Shown here one piece after another: positions 8,386-17,925 of a stretch of DNA of 64,000 nucleotides. This DNA is from Polaribacter litorisediminis (GTDB lineage: Bacteria > Bacteroidota > Bacteroidia > Flavobacteriales > Flavobacteriaceae), in NCBI RefSeq assembly GCF_019968605.1, contig NZ_CP082966.1, positions 2,219,001 to 2,283,000 of the forward strand, read 5' to 3'. Within the stretch, counting starts at the first letter, position 1; each line of letters opens with the position of its first letter. Both the position numbers and the translations under genes were made by a program. The notes under the pieces are model-generated. The model saw only the letters and a list, made by a program, of their open reading frames with translations. It did not search any database and was not told the DNA's origin.

Positions 8386-9147
8386 TCACATTGCTGTGTA
8401 TCCGCCATCCACAATCATATTGGTTCCTGTAATCCAGCGTGCACCGTCACTTAATAAAAAAGCACAGGCATTGGCTACATCCTCCGTTTTTCCTAATCCG
8501 ATAGGATGTTTGCTTTTTATTTTATCGTATGCCTCTTGATTTTGGGCATATACAGCATTGGCACTCATCGGAGTTTCCACGACCCCCGGTGAAATACAAT
8601 TAACTCTAATCTTTTTATTTGCTAATTCTAACGCTAAAGATTTTGTTCCTGCTATTAAGGCTCCTTTTGTAAGGCTATAGGTTGTTTTCCCTAACTCACC
8701 TACAACACCCATCACAGAGGCCAAAAAGACGATACTCATGCCTTCTGGGTTTGCAAATTTTTTCTTTGTGAGTAATTTTGTCATATGAATCGCAGCGAAA
8801 ACATTGGTCTCGAAAAAAGGTTGTAATTTTTCAGGTGTAATATTGCGTAATGGCAGTGTTGTAGAGATTCCTGCTGCATGCACAATACCGTCTATTTTTA
8901 AATTTCCTAACAAATTTTGTAATGCTTCCGTGGTTTTGTCATACTCTGTTATATCGGTTGCTAAAATCAAAAAATCAGTATTTATGAGTTCAACACTTGT
9001 TTCTTGTAACCTTTCTTTAGAACGCCCTAAAAGGATGACAAAAGCTCCTAATTTATTTGCTGTGATGGCACATTGTTGACCAATTCCTGATGAGGCTCCT
9101 GTAATGATTATATTTTTACCAGAAAGACTGAATGGGTTTTCTTGCAT
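8386..9147 (-). CDS. Short-chain dehydrogenase/reductase, FabG-like
   Basis: 253 residues, a classical SDR. The cofactor motif TGASSGIG is at 16-23, NAAG-type HAAG at 90-93, catalytic Ser144 in FLASVMG, Tyr157/Lys161 in TYSLTKGA, and a C-terminal GTNMIVDGGYTAM typical of FabG-like enzymes. It probably reduces a 3-oxoacyl-ACP made by the adjacent KASIII to a 3-hydroxyacyl-ACP with NAD(P)H. The KASIII stop and this start overlap (TAATG at 9147), indicating translational coupling. A sugar-reductase role cannot be excluded. Confidence 0.85.
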   Translation of the reverse strand: MQENPFSLSGKNIIITGASSGIGQQCAITANKLGAFVILLGRSKERLQETSVELINTDFLILATDITEYDKTTEALQNLLGNLKIDGIVHAAGISTTLPLRNITPEKLQPFFETNVFAAIHMTKLLTKKKFANPEGMSIVFLASVMGVVGELGKTTYSLTKGALIAGTKSLALELANKKIRVNCISPGVVETPMSANAVYAQNQEAYDKIKSKHPIGLGKTEDVANACAFLLSDGARWITGTNMIVDGGYTAM

Positions 9148-10205
9148 TATAGTTCTACTACATTACTAATTACACAATCTTCTAATTGTATTTGTGCTGT
9201 TGCCCAAGACATCCCCACTCCAAAACCACACAACATTAATTTTTTAGGTCCTTTCAATTCATTTTGCAGCTGACTCACAATTGTTAAAGGAATGGAAACC
9301 GATGAAGTATTCCCAAACTGCGCAATGCACGAAGGTACTTTAGTGCTATCCAATTTTAATTTTTTTGCCAAGTAAGAATTCATATATTTATTCGCCTGAT
9401 GAAATATGTTAAAATCAATAGACTCATTGGTATTGCCTGAAAACGCTAAAACCGACTTGAAATTTTTCGGAATTTCTTTTAACACAAAATTGAAGACATC
9501 TGCACCATTCATATAGCCTTGCTCGTCTGTCCTTTTATTACCGTATTCATCCACCACTTTTTCCGTTAATGTCTCTGCCGATGATGGGTTTCGATAGCCC
9601 CCTGCATCAATTTTTATTAAATCCGCCAAGGCCCCATCAGAGTTTAAAGAAAAATAACTTTTTCCAAATTTTTTATTTTGTTCTATGATGGCTGCCACGC
9701 CTCCATCACCAAAAAGAAAGGCGGTTTTTCTATCTTTAGGAGAATATACTCTTGAACGTGTTTCGCCGTCTAATAAAAGTGCTTTTCTAAAGCCTCCTGA
9801 CTGCATTAAACCATAGACAACTGATAAACCATATACAAAAGCAGAGCACCCTAAACTGATATCAAAAGCGGCGACATGTTTGCCTAAGCCTAAGCGATGT
9901 TGTAAGGTAATCGCAGTGGCTGGCATTCGGTAATCAGGTGTTTGAGAAACAAAAATAAGCAGATCAATCTCCTGCTTCTCAATTTGTAAATCATTGATCA
10001 GTTGCTCTGCAGCTGCAAAACATAAATCTGAAGAACACATACCTGTTGGCGCAAACCTACGTTCTTTAATCCCGACCTTATCTACAATATCCTTTACATC
10101 TTCTGCGGGGAAAAATTCGGTATAGGCATAATTGTCAATCGTATTTTTGGGTACAGCGGCTGCCATACCCGAAATACCTATGTTTTCAAAAGAAATATTT
10201 GGCAT
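9147..10205 (-). CDS. 3-oxoacyl-ACP synthase III-like condensing enzyme
   Basis: 352 residues, slightly longer than housekeeping FabH. The KASIII catalytic triad is visible: Cys120 in DISLGCSAFVYG, His269 in NIFHQANK, and Asn299 in QFGNTSS. It condenses a CoA- or ACP-bound acyl starter with malonyl-ACP to a 3-oxoacyl-ACP. Placed between a private ACP and an SDR, it looks like the chain-building enzyme of a small acyl pathway rather than the general fatty-acid FabH. The product chain length cannot be read from the sequence. Confidence 0.88.
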   Translation of the reverse strand: MPNISFENIGISGMAAAVPKNTIDNYAYTEFFPAEDVKDIVDKVGIKERRFAPTGMCSSDLCFAAAEQLINDLQIEKQEIDLLIFVSQTPDYRMPATAITLQHRLGLGKHVAAFDISLGCSAFVYGLSVVYGLMQSGGFRKALLLDGETRSRVYSPKDRKTAFLFGDGGVAAIIEQNKKFGKSYFSLNSDGALADLIKIDAGGYRNPSSAETLTEKVVDEYGNKRTDEQGYMNGADVFNFVLKEIPKNFKSVLAFSGNTNESIDFNIFHQANKYMNSYLAKKLKLDSTKVPSCIAQFGNTSSVSIPLTIVSQLQNELKGPKKLMLCGFGVGMSWATAQIQLEDCVISNVVEL

Positions 10206-10214
10206 ACCCTATTT

Positions 10215-10445
10215 TTAATCTTTGGTTCTTTTTTGAATTTCTGTATATAAAGCCTGCAAGGTGGTGAGCTGTTGAAAAGTCTCATCTTCTATCACCACAT
10301 CATACACATCGTCAATTTCTGCAATTAAAGATAAATGCGCTAGTGAATCCCATTCATCATATGCTCTAAAAACATCCTGCATTTCAATTGTTCTGTCCTC
10401 TATTTCTAGGACTTCTGTAATCATATCTATAAATTTTGTTTCCAT
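10215..10445 (-). CDS. Acyl carrier protein
   Basis: 76 residues, acidic. The phosphopantetheine site is Ser34 in the EWDSLAHLSL motif (DSL). It is the likely carrier for the chain made by the adjacent KASIII and SDR and is the first gene of the five-gene acyl cassette, 9 bases before the KASIII gene. The sequence is divergent from housekeeping AcpP (DSLD motif), as expected for a specialised ACP. Confidence 0.88.
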   Translation of the reverse strand: METKFIDMITEVLEIEDRTIEMQDVFRAYDEWDSLAHLSLIAEIDDVYDVVIEDETFQQLTTLQALYTEIQKRTKD

Positions 10446-10489
10446 ATTTTTTTATTTTAATTGTTGATATCTTTTTTAACTTTATTTTT

Positions 10490-10497
10490 CAAAGCTA
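10490..10497 (-). promoter_or_regulatory. Possible -7 element upstream of the ACP cassette
   Basis: Minus-strand TAGCTTTG fits TAnnTTTG, about 45 bases before the ACP start in a 188-bp gap. No good -33 element was found. If real, it would let the acyl cassette and downstream Pgl-like genes be expressed separately from the glycosyltransferase gene to the right. Confidence 0.3.
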
Positions 10498-10633
10498 ATA
10501 TATAAAATGCTAAGTGATGAATATAATCTTATATTTTTGCAAGAAAAAACGCACTTTCTCTTTTTGAAATTCGTAAAAACTGATCATTAGATACATTTTT
10601 TTCTACACTTCGAAAATTAGCTAATGAAACTAG

Positions 10634-11761
10634 TTATAGAAAAGACTTCGCATTTTCTTTTGTAAATAGTAAAGAAGTTTTTAATGAATTACTAGCATAG
10701 TACTTATGTAATTCTTTTTCTGAATGCAATCTATTTATAAAATCTAATATATTCTGAATTTCATCAGGAGGAAATGATTCTCCGCACTTATTTCTTTTTA
10801 TTAAATCTGCCAAAGCAGCTTCTTTGTTGCAAATTGCCAAAATGGGTTTGGCTACAGAAAACAAATTAAAAGTCTTACTCGGAATACTTATGTCTGTTGC
10901 TTCTTTTCCTAAAGTAACGACACCTATATCCGCAGCATTCATTGATTGAGGAATTTCTTGCGTAGGCATCCATGTTTGTAGTGTAATATTTGAAAGATTC
11001 GCATCGGTTATTTTCTGATCTAATAGATTATACTTATCACCACCACCGATGATCATAAAATGTATTTTAGGGTTTTTACATAACTTTGCTAACTCCACCA
11101 TGATTTCTACGGGGTGTGATTTCCCTAAATTTCCTGAATACATTACAATGAACTTATCCTCCAATTTTCTTTCGATAATAAAGGGATTCACTGATTTTTC
11201 AATTGGCTTTAAAAATTCATTTTCTGTCCATATTGGAACCACTTTTATATTTTCTTCACTCGTATAGTTTAAAATTCTACTTTTCATTCCTTCCGTTAAA
11301 GTATATACTTTTTGCGCTTTTTTAAATACTTTTCTGTTTACCTTCTCCCAAACTTTTGTAACCTTAGATTCTTTTTTAAAGTAACTAAATTCCACCAATG
11401 CATCTGGGTAGATATCGTAGATTAAAAGTTTGTATTTATTAGAACATAACAAAGGAATAAAAGTAGTAAATGGAGGATTGGTTACTAAAAAAAGATCCGC
11501 ATCTCTATACCTTGTTTTAATGAGCCAAACTGCCTTTAAAAAGCCCATACTCCAGGTCATCAATCTTTTAAAAGAAGATGATCTATCATAGGGTATCATT
11601 TTTTTCAGGATTACCTTTTGACCCAAGTTTTTTTCCCTTGGATTTAGGTATCCAGTGATTAAAATTCGTTCCTCATATATGTCATCAAAAGCTTCTAGAA
11701 TATCAATCATTAAATAACCTGAAGACTGATTTACAAAAACAATTTGCTTTTTTTTGTGCAT
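10634..11761 (-). CDS. Glycosyltransferase family 4, WbuB-like
   Basis: 375 residues of GT-B fold. The N-terminal half contains ADLFLVTNPPFTTFIPLL and IYDIYPDALVEF, the latter typical of WbuB/WbpH-like enzymes that act on a lipid-linked HexNAc. The C-terminal half has VMYSGNLGKSHP and a late nucleotide-sugar region (SIPSKTFNLFSVAKPILAI) where GT4 enzymes carry their EX7E-like motif. Proposed role: addition of an early sugar of the repeat unit on the cytoplasmic face. Donor and acceptor cannot be read from sequence. Confidence 0.8.
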   Translation of the reverse strand: MHKKKQIVFVNQSSGYLMIDILEAFDDIYEERILITGYLNPREKNLGQKVILKKMIPYDRSSSFKRLMTWSMGFLKAVWLIKTRYRDADLFLVTNPPFTTFIPLLCSNKYKLLIYDIYPDALVEFSYFKKESKVTKVWEKVNRKVFKKAQKVYTLTEGMKSRILNYTSEENIKVVPIWTENEFLKPIEKSVNPFIIERKLEDKFIVMYSGNLGKSHPVEIMVELAKLCKNPKIHFMIIGGGDKYNLLDQKITDANLSNITLQTWMPTQEIPQSMNAADIGVVTLGKEATDISIPSKTFNLFSVAKPILAICNKEAALADLIKRNKCGESFPPDEIQNILDFINRLHSEKELHKYYASNSLKTSLLFTKENAKSFL

Positions 11762-11821
11762 GCTATTTTTATTACAACTTACTAAAACATTGCTGTTTCA
11801 TACCTAGTAAAGATTAAGAGT

Positions 11822-12937
11822 TTATGTATTTAACTTATTTCCAAGTTCAGACGAAGTAATAAATTCCACATCTGGCCACCGTTTAAGCACCTCTGTTAGC
11901 AGTATATCTAATTTTTCTAGACCTATCTTTCTGTTTTCAACATTCAATGCCCCTATGTAATTGATTCTATGACTGCATATTACTGCTGGTTTTTTCCATA
12001 AAAATGCATGATGAATATCATCTAAACAAGTAACTACCCAATCTTGATTCGGTACACTAGGTTCAAAAAATGCATTTCTTGTTAAATAAACTTGGTTGTA
12101 TTTGTTTTTTTGCCCTAACCAATGGATATGCTTTTTAAAGAGGCCATTTCCTTGGGGCTCTTGTTGCATTTTTGAAGCTCCGATATACTTAATACCTGCC
12201 TTGGCTGTTGTTTCTTCTAAATCATTGTTAAAAAACCCATTAGGTGGCACAAAGAATTGCGCTTTGTATCCATGAATCTTTTCAAAAAGACTTAAACCGT
12301 CCAATATACTCTCCTTTTGAAAAGGTAAATCATCTTTCGTTTCTATATCAAATGCTGCTTGATAATTAATATTAAAAGGAGTGTTCGTTGTAAATCCCCA
12401 ACATTTTTCTTGAAAACCTAAGAGTGTATCTTGATCTCCTTTACGGAGCATTCTTAACCAAACTTGAACATTTAAATGCTCCCGTGCATGAAACTCCGGA
12501 TAAAATACTTTTTCATTTATGCCTTGTTTCCAAAGATGCAGAGCAGATGCTCTTTGGTACTTCTTTAAAGTTTCTGTAAAGAGTTCATAATGATATTCGT
12601 TAAAATTAGTGGCTTCTATTCTTTCAAAATCAGGATTAGTAACTACTGATACCGCTGTAAAAATAGCTGGATTTCCTAAATAATCTTTATGTTTGTTTAA
12701 AATATTAAACAACATTTCTAAATCATCAGCAGTTGCTAACGTGTCCGTTAAGTTATAAGTAGTTCGTTTGTCAGCACCTAAATTTACCCCTTTTGATTTC
12801 AGTTTTTCATAGGCTTTTAAAGAAGGCATTCGTATAGATCCCCAATCATCAGATTCGATAACCAAGTATTTTTTTTGAACAGACTTGCCAATACTATTCT
12901 TTAAATGCTGTCGAAGTTTATTTTTATACCCCATCAT
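11822..12937 (-). CDS. Divergent polysaccharide-deacetylase-like protein (paralogue 1 of 4)
   Basis: 371 residues. One of four related proteins in this window. The N-terminal ESDDWGSIR has consecutive Asp30/Asp31, like CE4 (NodB) motif 1. HAREH at 150-154 gives the HxxxH of motif 2. FFVPPNGF (about 228-235) sits where motif 3 is expected, and CSHR has His323 as a late candidate catalytic residue. The ending WPDVEFITSSELG is shared by all paralogues. A metal-dependent N- or O-deacetylation of a sugar or lipid-linked glycan is plausible but not proven. No signal peptide is evident, so a cytoplasmic substrate is likely. It lies 11 bases after gmd's upstream neighbour gap and between gmd and a GT4. 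Confidence 0.7.
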   Translation of the reverse strand: MMGYKNKLRQHLKNSIGKSVQKKYLVIESDDWGSIRMPSLKAYEKLKSKGVNLGADKRTTYNLTDTLATADDLEMLFNILNKHKDYLGNPAIFTAVSVVTNPDFERIEATNFNEYHYELFTETLKKYQRASALHLWKQGINEKVFYPEFHAREHLNVQVWLRMLRKGDQDTLLGFQEKCWGFTTNTPFNINYQAAFDIETKDDLPFQKESILDGLSLFEKIHGYKAQFFVPPNGFFNNDLEETTAKAGIKYIGASKMQQEPQGNGLFKKHIHWLGQKNKYNQVYLTRNAFFEPSVPNQDWVVTCLDDIHHAFLWKKPAVICSHRINYIGALNVENRKIGLEKLDILLTEVLKRWPDVEFITSSELGNKLNT

Positions 12938-12947
12938 AAAATTCGTT

Positions 12948-14105
12948 CTACTCTGCTTGTGTTAAAGTTTTATGCCCCCCTTGAATCAAATGAATATCTT
13001 TTTGAAATAATTTCACATCTGCAGCCACCATTTCTTCTACTAACATTGGTAAATCATATTTAGGTTGCCATCCTAATTTTGTTTTAGATTTTGTTGGATC
13101 TCCAATTAATAAATCTACTTCTGTTGGACGAAAATATTTTGGATCAACTTTTACAATTTCAGTATTTATTTCAGGAAACACTATTTTTTCAGAATTAAAA
13201 CTAGTCCCCATTGCTTTTTCGTATTTGGCCAAGTCAATAGACTCAAGAACTCCTATTTCATAAATACCTTCGCCAACAAATTTTATTTTAAAGCCAACTT
13301 CATCAAATGCCAATTTAATAAAATCACGCACTTTCGTTGTAATTCCTGTAGCAATGACATAATCTTCTGCATTGTCTTGTTGCAAAATTCGCCACATGGC
13401 CTCCACATAATCTTTTGCGTGTCCCCAATCACGCTTCGCATCCAGATTCCCCATGTACAAATCATTCTGTAAACCTAAGGCAATTTTAGCAACAGCTCTT
13501 GTAATTTTTCGAGTTACAAAAGTCTCTCCTCTTAAAGGAGATTCGTGATTGAACAAAATTCCGTTACAAGCAAACATATTATAGGCTTCTCTATAATTTA
13601 CCGTAATCCAATAAGCATAAATTTTAGCTACAGCATACGGAGATCGTGGATAAAATGGCGTTGTTTCTGATTGAGGAACCGCTTGTACTAATCCATATAA
13701 CTCCGAAGTAGAAGCTTGATATACTTTCGTTTTCTCTGTCATTCCTAACAATCGCACAGCTTCCAGAATTCTTAACGTGCCGATACCGTCGGCATTCGCT
13801 GTATATTCAGGAATTTCGAAACTTACTTGAACATGAGACATGGCGGCAAGGTTGTAGATCTCATCCGGTTGTGTTTCTTGAATAATCCTGGTAAGATTCA
13901 TTGAATCTGTCAAGTCCCCAAAATGTAGCTTTAATCGAATGTCTTTTTGGTGTGGATCTTGGTATAAATGATCTATTCTATCCGTATTGAATAGAGAGGA
14001 TCGTCGTTTAATACCGTGTACCATATATCCTTTTCCAAGCAATAGCTCGGCCAAATAAGCACCATCTTGTCCCGTAATTCCTGTTATTAATGCAGTTTTC
14101 ATCAA
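12948..14105 (-). CDS. gmd: GDP-mannose 4,6-dehydratase
   Basis: 385 residues, an extended [17 protein letters not shown] (7-20) is the typical Gmd NADP motif. [19 protein letters not shown] is diagnostic of Gmd, and STSELYG (132-138) and Tyr157/Lys161 in SPYAVAK form the active site. It converts GDP-D-mannose to GDP-4-keto-6-deoxy-D-mannose, the substrate of the fcl product encoded directly upstream with a 13-base gap. Product of the pair: GDP-L-fucose. Confidence 0.95.
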   Translation of the reverse strand: MMKTALITGITGQDGAYLAELLLGKGYMVHGIKRRSSLFNTDRIDHLYQDPHQKDIRLKLHFGDLTDSMNLTRIIQETQPDEIYNLAAMSHVQVSFEIPEYTANADGIGTLRILEAVRLLGMTEKTKVYQASTSELYGLVQAVPQSETTPFYPRSPYAVAKIYAYWITVNYREAYNMFACNGILFNHESPLRGETFVTRKITRAVAKIALGLQNDLYMGNLDAKRDWGHAKDYVEAMWRILQQDNAEDYVIATGITTKVRDFIKLAFDEVGFKIKFVGEGIYEIGVLESIDLAKYEKAMGTSFNSEKIVFPEINTEIVKVDPKYFRPTEVDLLIGDPTKSKTKLGWQPKYDLPMLVEEMVAADVKLFQKDIHLIQGGHKTLTQAE

Positions 14106-14118
14106 ATTAATTTTATAA

Positions 14119-15075
14119 TTATATTTTTACTTCTTTCAAAGTTTTTTCGTTTTTTAAGAACCACTGATAGGTAGCTTCAATACCATCTTCTAATGTAATG
14201 GTAGCGCTCCATCCTTTATTTTTCATTTTAGACACATCCATTAATTTTCTTGGGGTTCCATCTGGTTTTGTATAGTCCCAAATAATTTTACCTTTATGCC
14301 CCACCGCTACTTGAATCTTTTCTGCTAATTCTTTTATCGTTAAATCAACACCAGTTCCTACATTATATAGATGTTCGCCTAAAGAGTTTTCTAAGGCATA
14401 CACTACAGCGGCTGCCATATCATACACATGTAAAAATTCTCTCATGGGCGCACCAGAACCCCAAAGTGTTACAGGTTCATTCCCTTTTACTTTGGCCTCA
14501 TGAAATTTCCGCATCATGGCAGGTAAAACATGAGAAGTTTGTAAATCAAAATTATCATTGGGACCATATAAATTTGTAGGCATTAAACTTACAAAATCTT
14601 TACCAAATTGTTTTCTGATAGCTTCACAAGCTTTTACACCTGAAATCTTTGCAATGGCATACCACTGATTCGTAGGCTCTAAAGGCGATGTAAGCAAACA
14701 ATCTTCTTGCAGAGGCTGTGGTGCTGACTTAGGGTAAATGCAAGAGCTTCCTAAGAAAACAAACTTCGACACGCCATATTCCAAGGACGTTTGAATCAAG
14801 TTATTTTGAATTTGCATATTTTCCATCAAAAAAGTATAAGGAAAATTGTTATTTGCCAAAATTCCCCCAACACGAGCTGCTGCATCTACAACGATATCTG
14901 GTTTTTCTGTCTCAAAAAATAGTTGGACTGCTTTTTGACTCTTAAGGTCTAATTCGACGCTAGTTTTACCTATTAAATTTGTATACCCTTTTTGCACTAA
15001 AGCATTCCAAATTGCACCTCCTACCATTCCTCTGTGACCAGCAATGTATATTTTTTTATTTTTTTCTTTAAACAT
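14119..15075 (-). CDS. fcl: GDP-L-fucose synthase
   Basis: 318 residues. The [10 protein letters not shown] cofactor motif is at 13-22, GSSCIYPK at 109-116 holds the conserved Ser/Cys, and Tyr139/Lys143 lie in NQWYAIAK. Epimerises and reduces GDP-4-keto-6-deoxymannose to GDP-L-fucose with NADPH. Adjacent to gmd, so the repeat unit probably contains L-fucose or a derivative. Confidence 0.95.
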   Translation of the reverse strand: MFKEKNKKIYIAGHRGMVGGAIWNALVQKGYTNLIGKTSVELDLKSQKAVQLFFETEKPDIVVDAAARVGGILANNNFPYTFLMENMQIQNNLIQTSLEYGVSKFVFLGSSCIYPKSAPQPLQEDCLLTSPLEPTNQWYAIAKISGVKACEAIRKQFGKDFVSLMPTNLYGPNDNFDLQTSHVLPAMMRKFHEAKVKGNEPVTLWGSGAPMREFLHVYDMAAAVVYALENSLGEHLYNVGTGVDLTIKELAEKIQVAVGHKGKIIWDYTKPDGTPRKLMDVSKMKNKGWSATITLEDGIEATYQWFLKNEKTLKEVKI

Positions 15076-15120
15076 CCTATTCTAATTTAAAAACTAGTCT
15101 TTACGATCTCTTTTGTAGCT

Positions 15121-16338
15121 TTATTTATTTTTAATCATTTGTTCATAAAGATGAAGGTAATCTGAATAACGATCATCTTTATTGAATAATTGCACTGCTC
15201 TTTCTCTACATTTTTCTCGTGTATGATTTCGATTTTTTTTGGTACACCAATCTGTGACGGCTGCTTTCAGTGAACTTGTATCGCCTTTTGATATTATTTC
15301 ACCTGTGTGTAGATCAATTGCTTCTGGACTTCCTCCGGTATTGTAAGTAATTACGGGAGTTCCGCAGGCTAATGCTTCAATGTTGGTGGTAGGGAAATTA
15401 TCCTGATAGGTTGGATTTACAAAAACACTTGCCAAGCTATAATAAGTAGCTAATTCGGCTACACTTTCTGTTCTCATGATGCCCATCATATTTTTAGGCA
15501 AAACTTCTATTTGTTTTTGGGTTAAACCAATCAACAATATTTGATACGCATCAGATAGCTCGCCTGCAAGTTTTACAAAATCTGAGAGTCCTTTTCTTGC
15601 ATCCCAAATGCTGGCAACACCCAACACAATTTTTTTGTTTTGTAACCTCAATTTTCCTCTTAAATAGTCCGTATTAGTTGCAGGACTGAATTGGTCTAAG
15701 TCAATACCATTGTGAATGCACATTGCTGGATGTCTCAAAAAAGATTGTTTCACCAAATCTTTTAGCCAATGAGATGGTGTTACAATTTGTAAATTTTCAA
15801 TTTTGTTAAAAATACGCTTTTTATCGTTAAAATTCTTAAAAGAATTATCCAAACCAATTGATTTAGGGTACATTTTAGTTTTGGGGCATTTTTCACATTG
15901 TGTTTTCCATTTTTCACATCCCACGGAATCAAAATACGTGCAATGTCCTGTAAATGACCAACAATCGTGCAGCGTCCAAATAACTGGAATATTTTTCTGC
16001 GTTATGTAATTAAATAGAATTTTAATATTCAAATAGTATCCATGAATGTTGTGCAGACCAATAACGTCTGGACTTAATTTGTCAATTTCTTTTAATAATT
16101 CTTTAGTCGATTTTTTAGAACCAAAACCATGTCGGTCTGTCAGTAGCGTTAAAACTCCATGCCGATTTACATCTTTTTGGGTTCCTATTTTTATTTTAGT
16201 TGATTTACTTTCTTGGTTCCCTCTTCCAAAAGCGATGAAGCTTTCGTGTCCATTGTCTAAAAGTACACACCCTATGTCTTCTGTAATTCTACCTGTACTG
16301 CCAGAATTAATAGTGGTATTTATTTGAAGGATTTTCAA
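15121..16338 (-). CDS. Glycosyltransferase family 4, WcaC-like
   Basis: 405 residues, GT-B fold. An N-terminal MKILQINTTINSGSTGRI and a cysteine-rich insertion (CTYF...CEKWKTQCEKCP, about residues 132-150) are characteristic of a WcaC/colanic-acid-like GT4 subgroup. The C-terminal half has VLGVASIWDARKGL and a donor-binding motif around NIEALACGTPVITYNTGGSPEA. Located just upstream of fcl/gmd, it is a candidate fucosyltransferase; that donor is inferred from position. The upstream aminotransferase ends 2 bases before its start. Confidence 0.85.
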   Translation of the reverse strand: MKILQINTTINSGSTGRITEDIGCVLLDNGHESFIAFGRGNQESKSTKIKIGTQKDVNRHGVLTLLTDRHGFGSKKSTKELLKEIDKLSPDVIGLHNIHGYYLNIKILFNYITQKNIPVIWTLHDCWSFTGHCTYFDSVGCEKWKTQCEKCPKTKMYPKSIGLDNSFKNFNDKKRIFNKIENLQIVTPSHWLKDLVKQSFLRHPAMCIHNGIDLDQFSPATNTDYLRGKLRLQNKKIVLGVASIWDARKGLSDFVKLAGELSDAYQILLIGLTQKQIEVLPKNMMGIMRTESVAELATYYSLASVFVNPTYQDNFPTTNIEALACGTPVITYNTGGSPEAIDLHTGEIISKGDTSSLKAAVTDWCTKKNRNHTREKCRERAVQLFNKDDRYSDYLHLYEQMIKNK

Positions 16339-16340
16339 AA

Positions 16341-17447
16341 TTAAATTTCATAATATTTCTTTATCAACTCAGCAATGTAAACAACTTGATCATCAGATAA
16401 TTCAGGATAAATAGGAAGGCTTAAAATTCTATCTTGATAGTTACTTGCTACTGGAAAATCATTCTTAGAATACCCTAAATATTTATATGCATTCATATTT
16501 GGTAAGGCAATCGGGTAGTGTACAGCGGTTTGAACTCCATTTTTAAGTAAGAATTCTTGTAATTCATTTCGATTATCACATCTAATAACATAAAGATGAA
16601 ATGAATGCAAAGTGTTTGGTCTTCTTTTAGGTATTGCAATTTCATCTATTCCTGATAGCAATTTAGAATATAAATCGGCTACTCGATTTCTTTGTTTAGT
16701 CCATTCTAAGATATGAGGTAATTTAACCGATAAAATAGCCGCTTGTATTCCGTCTAATCTACTATTTATCCCTTCAATATCGTGTTCATGCTTTTTTAAA
16801 GCACCATGTCTAGCAAACATTCTACATTTTAATGCTAAATTATCATCATTAGTAATTAAACAGCCTGCATCTCCATAAGCACCCAAATTTTTGCCTGGAT
16901 AAAAACTAAAAGAACCAGCTAAACCGACTAATCCAGCTCTAATTCCTTTATATTCACTAAAATGTGATTGTGCACAATCTTCAAGAATAGGAATATTGAA
17001 TTTTTTTGCAATTTCACTAATTTTATCCATATTACACATCTGACCATATAAATGAACAGGTATGATACATTTTGTATTAACAGTAATTTTTGATTCTAAC
17101 AAATTTTCATCAATCGTATAATATACAGGATCAATATCAACAAAAACAGGTTTTGCTCCAGTTTGGGAAATTACTTCAGAAGATGAAATCCAGGAATTAG
17201 CTACAGTGATAACTTCATCCCCGATTCCAATCCCTAACATTTTAAGAACAATATAAAGAGAATCTGTACCATTAGCTGTTGAAATACAATGTTTAACTCC
17301 ATAAGCTTTCGCAAAGGAATCTTCAAAACTTTTAACTCTAGATCCTCCAATGAATGAAGTTTCCTCAATTACCTGTTGTATCGCTAAGTCGATTTGTGGT
17401 TTTATCGTTTGATATTGCGCTTTTAAGTCTACAAAGGATATTTTCAT
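16341..17447 (-). CDS. DegT/DnrJ/EryC1 aminotransferase, WbpE/WlbC-like
   Basis: 368 residues. N-terminal FVDLKAQYQTIKPQID is typical of WbpE-type enzymes. STANGTDSL binds the cofactor phosphate, LEDCAQSH (156-163) carries the ring-nitrogen Asp, and Lys186 in FYPGKNLGA is the PLP lysine. Expected reaction: amination at C3 of UDP-3-keto-GlcNAc-uronate using glutamate. It forms a block with the acetyltransferase and Gfo/Idh/MocA oxidoreductase upstream, matching the WbpB-WbpE-WbpD pathway to UDP-GlcNAc(3NAc)A. The UDP-GlcNAc 6-dehydrogenase (WbpA) is not in the window. Confidence 0.85.
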   Translation of the reverse strand: MKISFVDLKAQYQTIKPQIDLAIQQVIEETSFIGGSRVKSFEDSFAKAYGVKHCISTANGTDSLYIVLKMLGIGIGDEVITVANSWISSSEVISQTGAKPVFVDIDPVYYTIDENLLESKITVNTKCIIPVHLYGQMCNMDKISEIAKKFNIPILEDCAQSHFSEYKGIRAGLVGLAGSFSFYPGKNLGAYGDAGCLITNDDNLALKCRMFARHGALKKHEHDIEGINSRLDGIQAAILSVKLPHILEWTKQRNRVADLYSKLLSGIDEIAIPKRRPNTLHSFHLYVIRCDNRNELQEFLLKNGVQTAVHYPIALPNMNAYKYLGYSKNDFPVASNYQDRILSLPIYPELSDDQVVYIAELIKKYYEI

Positions 17448-17466
17448 AATATAATGCGTTTTTATT

Positions 17467-17922
17467 TTATTTTATTTTTTTTGCAGGATTACCCGCATAT
17501 GTTCCGGGTATCGAAATGTCTTTTGTTACCACAGCTCCAGCTCCAATAACAACATTATCACAAATGTTAACTGGCAAAACTGTGGCATTACTTCCAATGC
17601 TTACTCTGTTACCAATACGTGTTTTTTTCCATTGGGTTTGGTCTCCTCCTGCTGGCCCACCGTTAGAAAACAAATCGTTGATGAACATAACTCCATGACC
17701 CACGAACGTATCGTTACCAATAGTTACTAATTCGCAAATAAAAGTATGAGATTGAACTTTTGTTCTGCTTCCTATAGTTACACTTTTTTGAATTTCTACA
17801 AAAGGGCCAATAAAAACATCATCGCCTATAGTACAACCATATAAATTAACTGGCTCTACATACTTTACATTAGACCCAAAATTAACATCTACAACTTTAC
17901 TTTTAAAAATTTTAGGATACAT
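17467..17922 (-). CDS. Hexapeptide-repeat N-acetyltransferase, WbpD/WlbB-like
   Basis: 151 residues, almost entirely left-handed beta-helix with isoleucine-patch hexapeptides (for example CTIGDDVFIGPFVEIQ), and GHGVMFINDLFSNG, close to the catalytic segment of WbpD/WlbB. It ends YAGNPAKKIK like many sugar acetyltransferases. It would acetylate the C3 amine made by the neighbouring aminotransferase. It starts 4 bases after the oxidoreductase ends. Confidence 0.85.
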   Translation of the reverse strand: MYPKIFKSKVVDVNFGSNVKYVEPVNLYGCTIGDDVFIGPFVEIQKSVTIGSRTKVQSHTFICELVTIGNDTFVGHGVMFINDLFSNGGPAGGDQTQWKKTRIGNRVSIGSNATVLPVNICDNVVIGAGAVVTKDISIPGTYAGNPAKKIK

Positions 17923-17925
17923 TCT

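Noticed and set aside
8804..9079. Plus-strand open frames opposite minus-strand genes (this one and many similar)
   Set aside because: They are antisense to well-supported genes with intact catalytic motifs and show no recognisable protein features.
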